Origin: Xenopus tropicalis
Lineage: Eukaryota > Chordata > Amphibia > Anura > Pipidae
Reading direction: 5' to 3'
Length of the DNA: 64,000 bases
NCBI RefSeq assembly: GCF_000004195.4
Contig: NC_030681.2
Span: 3,028,982-3,092,981, forward strand
Positions 61,320-64,000 of this stretch are shown piece after piece. Positions within the stretch are counted from its first letter, which is position 1. Each line of letters begins with the position of its first letter. The notes under the pieces are model-generated. The model was given only the letters and a program-made list of their open reading frames with translations. It had not been told where the DNA came from and made no database searches. The position numbers and the translations under genes were made by a program.

Positions 61320-61582
61320 ATTTAAAGGGGAACTCCACCCAAACACAATGTAAGCTTTTTGAAAGGTAAGCATAATTCTGTGCAACTTTGCAACATACAT
61401 TAATTACAAATATGCAGCCTTTTCATGACGTTTAATGTAATAATCTGGGTCGGAACAGAAACCCACTGGTACATACTGTCGACACGCCAGAGAGGGGCGG
61501 CAGCAGGAGGAGCAGTGGCCAACCGGGTTGCCTGGTTGGCTTGGACCGCCCCTGGACCCTAGCAACCAGATAGCAGATAGTG
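61320..61582. mobile_element. TTAA-type MITE fragment
   Basis: Starts TTTAAAGGGGAACTCCACCC and includes TGTGCAACTTTGCAACATAC; the later CCCTAGCAACCAGATAGCAG recalls the T2 core. No right terminus. Confidence 0.6.
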
Positions 61583-61610
61583 GGCCCGATTCACTAAAGT
61601 CCGAAATAAG
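61583..61610. mobile_element. Terminal fragment of a related GATTCACTAAAG element
   Basis: GGCCCGATTCACTAAAGTCC resembles, but differs from, the next element's terminus 28 bp later; the second element seems to have inserted just inside the first. Confidence 0.45.
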
Positions 61611-62093
61611 GGGCCTGATTCACTAAAGGGCGATAAAAATTATCGCACGCTTTTTCGCGTTAAAAAACGCAAAATAACTTGCGCGCGATTCACCATAGTA
61701 TTATCGCGTGCGAAAAATCGCCATTTTCGCATGGGGTATTTCTCGCACTAGTTTTACCGTTTTGCGTTGATTTCCACGCTGAAAAGAATATGATCGCATG
61801 ATTCACTATAAGTTTTGCGCGCTAAATATCGCATTCGGCTATACGAAAATTAACACCTACTACAGGCAGGCGAAAAATTATACAAAAGTGCAGTAAATGA
61901 TTTTTTGCAATAAAATATGGACTTACAGTGTTATTTATTCAGTCTGTGTTTCCCCCAGAGTGACGCAGCCGCCAGTTTGCAGCGAAATGGTCATTTTTAA
62001 TACAGTAATTTTCCGCAAGTATTGGCGTGTATGGCTAACATGGCGTGCGTTCATTTGCGCGACTATTTCTATTTGGCTACAAGTGATGAAATG
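61611..62093. mobile_element. Second hAT-type copy, interrupted by the LTR element
   Basis: Reverse complement of 50085-50567, from GGGCCTGATTCACTAAAGGG to GGCTACAAGTGATGAAATG. It stops abruptly at the LTR. The likely 8-bp target copy is GAAATAAG at 61603-61610. Confidence 0.85.
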
Positions 62094-62768
62094 TGTAATA
62101 AAAAGGGCCTTACCGGCTCGGCGGGGACGCCCGCCGCGCCGCCATCGGCGGGGACGCCCGCCGCGCCGTACTCCCAATGCGCCGGTTCCTTCTTAGTGCG
62201 CGCGCGCGCGCACTTCCGCATCTCATAGGCGCATGCGCGCTGACGTCATGACGTCAGCGCGCAATGGCGCGAAATTTAAACTATTTAAAGGGCCATTTTC
62301 ATACATTCATTGCCCGTGATAGGTTTTACTCCTGGTGCCTGTAAATTGTGCTTTATGCTTCCTGGTTGCTCCTGTTTTTGACCCTGCCTGGCTTTGACGA
62401 TTCTAAATCCTGTGTCCTGATCCGTGCCTGTCCCTGACTACTGTTTCTGCCTCATCCTTCTGATTGATTCCCGGTTTGACCCTTTGCCTGCCTGACGATC
62501 CTAGTTATCTGCCCGCCTCGACCCAAGCCTGTCTGACCACGAACTTGCCTACTCTTATCTGTACCGTGACCATCGGCCTTAAGACTTATATACAGTCGTG
62601 CCCCATTGCTAGCCAGAACTCCTGCTCTGCACCTCTCGTATAAGTCCAGGTGGCATCCGAGTAGCTGAGGGCTCCTCCCGAAGCCAAAGGCGGTCACGCT
62701 ACTGGTGAAGCACGAGCCGAGACCAGGGTGCTTTGCACTTGTTCTGGTATTGGGTGCCGATCGTGACA
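62094..62768 (+). mobile_element. 5' LTR of a Ty3/Gypsy retrotransposon (Tf1/sushi type)
   Basis: 675 bp, beginning TGTAATA and ending GTGACA (TG...CA, inverted TGT/ACA). U3 is CpG-rich, with two GCGGGGACGCCCGCCGCGCC units and alternating GCGCGC. A TATTTAAA box at 62282 lies 30 bp before the predicted RNA start (GCCCGTGATA, 62312). U5 is C/T-rich. The 3' LTR lies outside the window. Confidence 0.85.
62235..62262. promoter_or_regulatory. 28-bp perfect palindrome with two CRE sites in U3
   Basis: GCGCGC, two adjacent TGACGTCA octamers (62241-62248 and 62249-62256), then GCGCGC. It lies about 50-77 bp upstream of the predicted start. TGACGTCA is the full consensus for CREB/ATF factors. Confidence 0.75.
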
Positions 62769-62769
62769 T

Positions 62770-62779
62770 TATCACGGGC
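62770..62779 (+). promoter_or_regulatory. Self-priming primer-binding site
   Basis: TATCACGGGC, 1 nt after the LTR, is the exact complement of GCCCGTGATA at 62312-62321, the predicted 5' end of the RNA. No TGG-starting tRNA site is present here. This layout is known from the Tf1/sushi group, whose RNA 5' end folds back to prime reverse transcription. Confidence 0.75.
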
Positions 62780-62780
62780 C

Positions 62781-63758
62781 ATGGAAGACTATGGTCACGA
62801 AGCCGCTGCTGCTCCATCTGCCTCCTCCACCACTGAAGTGTTGCTGACCACCTTGCTTCAACGCCTAGAGGAACAGGAGCAGAAACAAAACTATCTCCTG
62901 CAGGGTTTTCATAATCTGACCCGTAAACTGGAGACCCCACAGCAGCGGTCCAGTCCAGGATCTTCTCCTCCTGTAGGTTCTGCTAACATGTGGGGTAACA
63001 CCATCAAGCCCCAAGAACCTAAGATTGCCTTCCCTGAAAAATTCTGTGGGGACCGATCCAAATTTTTCACATTTAAAGAGGCGTGTAAGCTATATCTTAG
63101 TTTCTTTCCTCATTCATTCTCTACTGATGAGGAGAGAGTAAGATTTGTAATGACCCTCCTTCAGGGTGACCCTCAGATTTGGGCCCTCAGATTGCCCACC
63201 TCAGATCCAGCCCGTTCTTCCTTAGACGCTTTCTTTGACTCCATGGCGATTCTCTACGATGACCCGGATCGTGCATCCACTGCCGATGCCGCGATTCGTA
63301 GGCTTCGCCAGGGGAAACGGGATGTAGAGGTGTACTGCACTGAATTCCGTCGGTGGGCAGTAGAAACTGGCTGGAATGACATGGCCTTGCGCAGTCAGTT
63401 TCGTATAGGCCTGTCTGATTCTATTAAGGATAGCCTGGTCAACTACCCCCTATCTTCTAACCTGGATGACCTCATGTCTTTAGCCATTCAGGTAGATAGG
63501 AGACAGAGGGAAAGAAGAGGTGAGAGGAATACCTCTCTTCGTTCTAATTTTTTCAGCTCTCCCAAAGCTGTGTCTAATTTTGAATGTGCTGGTCCCTCCG
63601 TACCTTTACCTCAGGAAGAACCCATGCAATTGGGCATTTCCCGCTTATCTCCTGAGGAAAAGGCTCGCAGGCGTTCCCAAGGGTTGTGTATATACTGTGG
63701 GGAGAAGGGTCATTTCTTAAATCAATGTCCTAAGAGGCCGGGAAACTCCCAAGCCTAA
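62781..63758 (+). CDS. gag: Retrotransposon Gag, 325 residues
   Basis: Capsid-like structural protein of the LTR element. ATG 62781 lies directly after the primer site; an in-frame upstream ATG at 62733 is inside the LTR and unlikely. Residues 20-60 are Q/E-rich and probably helical. The retrotransposon Gag domain spans about residues 75-220 (FPEKFCGDRSKFFTFKEAC, then LQGDPQIWALRLPTSD, YCTEFRRWAVETGWND). A CCHC zinc knuckle, CIYCGEKGHFLNQC, lies at residues 303-316. There is no stop or frameshift, so the copy looks young. It has the layout of the sushi Gag from which mammalian PEG10/RTL genes derive. It is antisense to glp1r. Confidence 0.92.
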   Translation: MEDYGHEAAAAPSASSTTEVLLTTLLQRLEEQEQKQNYLLQGFHNLTRKLETPQQRSSPGSSPPVGSANMWGNTIKPQEPKIAFPEKFCGDRSKFFTFKEACKLYLSFFPHSFSTDEERVRFVMTLLQGDPQIWALRLPTSDPARSSLDAFFDSMAILYDDPDRASTADAAIRRLRQGKRDVEVYCTEFRRWAVETGWNDMALRSQFRIGLSDSIKDSLVNYPLSSNLDDLMSLAIQVDRRQRERRGERNTSLRSNFFSSPKAVSNFECAGPSVPLPQEEPMQLGISRLSPEEKARRRSQGLCIYCGEKGHFLNQCPKRPGNSQA

Positions 63759-64000
63759 ATGGAGAAGGGGAGCTCCATTTGGGTGCAGGTGTTTCCTCTC
63801 CCCTATCTGCCTCTAGGATTTTGATTCCGGTCAAACTAACCTGGCCCACGGGCTCAGTCAAGGTATCTGCTTTTGTGGACTCGGGGGCGGAGGGGAATTT
63901 TTTGGATGCCGCTTTTGCAGCCAAATTTGGTGTTCCTTTATTACCTTTAAGTACCCCCATGAGAATCATGGCAGTAGATCAAAGACCTTTAGGATCAGGG
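63734..64000 (+). CDS. pol: Retrotransposon Pol, N-terminal protease part (runs off window)
   Basis: Open in the -1 frame relative to gag from 63734 to the window end. Carries FVDSGAEGNFLD (63872-63907), the D-S-G active-site motif of retropepsin aspartic proteases, followed by AAFAAKFGVPLLPLSTP. There is no ATG near its start, so it would be made as a Gag-Pol fusion through the frameshift signal at 63740. Reverse transcriptase, RNase H and integrase would follow outside the window. Confidence 0.88.
63740..63783 (+). promoter_or_regulatory. -1 ribosomal frameshift signal at the gag/pol junction
   Basis: Heptamer GGGAAAC (63740-63746) sits in the gag frame as G GGA AAC. A 7-nt spacer is followed by an 11-bp stem (63754-63764 with 63773-63783, one G-U pair, 8-nt loop) that covers the gag stop codon. 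A -1 slip enters the protease frame. Confidence 0.85.

Noticed and set aside
49981..62196. Similar ~100-codon frames in the two hAT-type copies ([17 protein letters not shown])
   Set aside because: Shared because the DNA is shared; no domain, and the frames run past the element border in the second copy.
62745..62762. tRNA-type primer site starting TGGTATTGGG
   Set aside because: It would leave an LTR ending in GTTC rather than CA, and I recognise no tRNA 3' end; the self-priming site right after GTGACA fits better.
61206..64000. Exons 1-2 of glp1r
   Set aside because: I found no minus-strand signal peptide or splice-bounded ectodomain frame here; they most likely lie beyond the retrotransposon.

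Overview
This is vertebrate nuclear DNA, almost certainly from a Xenopus frog. The evidence is spliced exons of a vertebrate class B receptor, TTAA-type (T2/Kolobok-like) MITEs with the core text typical of Xenopus, a hAT-type fold-back element, a decayed Tc1 transposon, a LINE reverse-transcriptase fragment, a Ty3/Gypsy retrotransposon, and more than 25 minisatellites. There is no bacterial-style operon, CRISPR array, tRNA or rRNA gene that I can see.

One host gene spans nearly the whole window on the minus strand: glp1r, the glucagon-like peptide 1 receptor. Eleven exons (exons 3 to 13 by the human count) lie between 61205 and the stop codon at 1341-1343. Every one has GT/AG splice sites, and all join in frame. 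They give about 392 residues, from the middle of the extracellular domain through all seven membrane helices to the C-terminal tail. Exons 1 and 2 (signal peptide and start of the extracellular domain) were not found and should lie beyond 64000.

The introns are the unusual part. By my count about half of the 64 kb is tandem repeat: units of 12 to about 155 bp, plus simple TG/CTGT, GA, CT and G-rich tracts. The largest is an 81-bp array of about 83 copies (23991-30738) with an internal higher-order duplication. Since 81, 26 x 3 and similar lengths fit codons, these arrays create very long open frames on both strands; they are not genes. Two arrays touch splice sites: the 59-bp array supplies the pyrimidine tract of the last acceptor, and the ATGGGTGCGGGT array runs almost into the exon 4 donor. 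Two minisatellite families occur twice, in opposite orientations, in different introns.

Between the arrays sit mobile elements. They include T2-like MITEs (121, 7631, 11591, 37431, 47815, 50925, 55301, 61320), a 2.7-kb fold-back element with 1.1-kb arms (32990-35700), a 1.6-kb Tc1 element with intact ends but a broken transposase (46177-47772), a hAT-type element with an 8-bp target duplication (49319-50567), and a LINE fragment (21533-21930). Several AT-rich single-copy islands, such as 11931-12530 and 60540-60700, are candidate intronic enhancers.

The right end holds the best find: the 5' part of an apparently intact Ty3/Gypsy element of the Tf1/sushi type, on the plus strand and inserted into a second copy of the hAT-type element. 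Its LTR is 62094-62768 (TGT...ACA). A TATA-like box and paired CRE sites precede a predicted RNA start. The first 10 bases of that RNA are complementary to a site directly after the LTR, as expected for self-primed reverse transcription. An uninterrupted gag (62781-63758) ends in a textbook -1 frameshift signal (GGGAAAC, 7-nt spacer, 11-bp hairpin) that leads into an aspartic protease frame running off the window.
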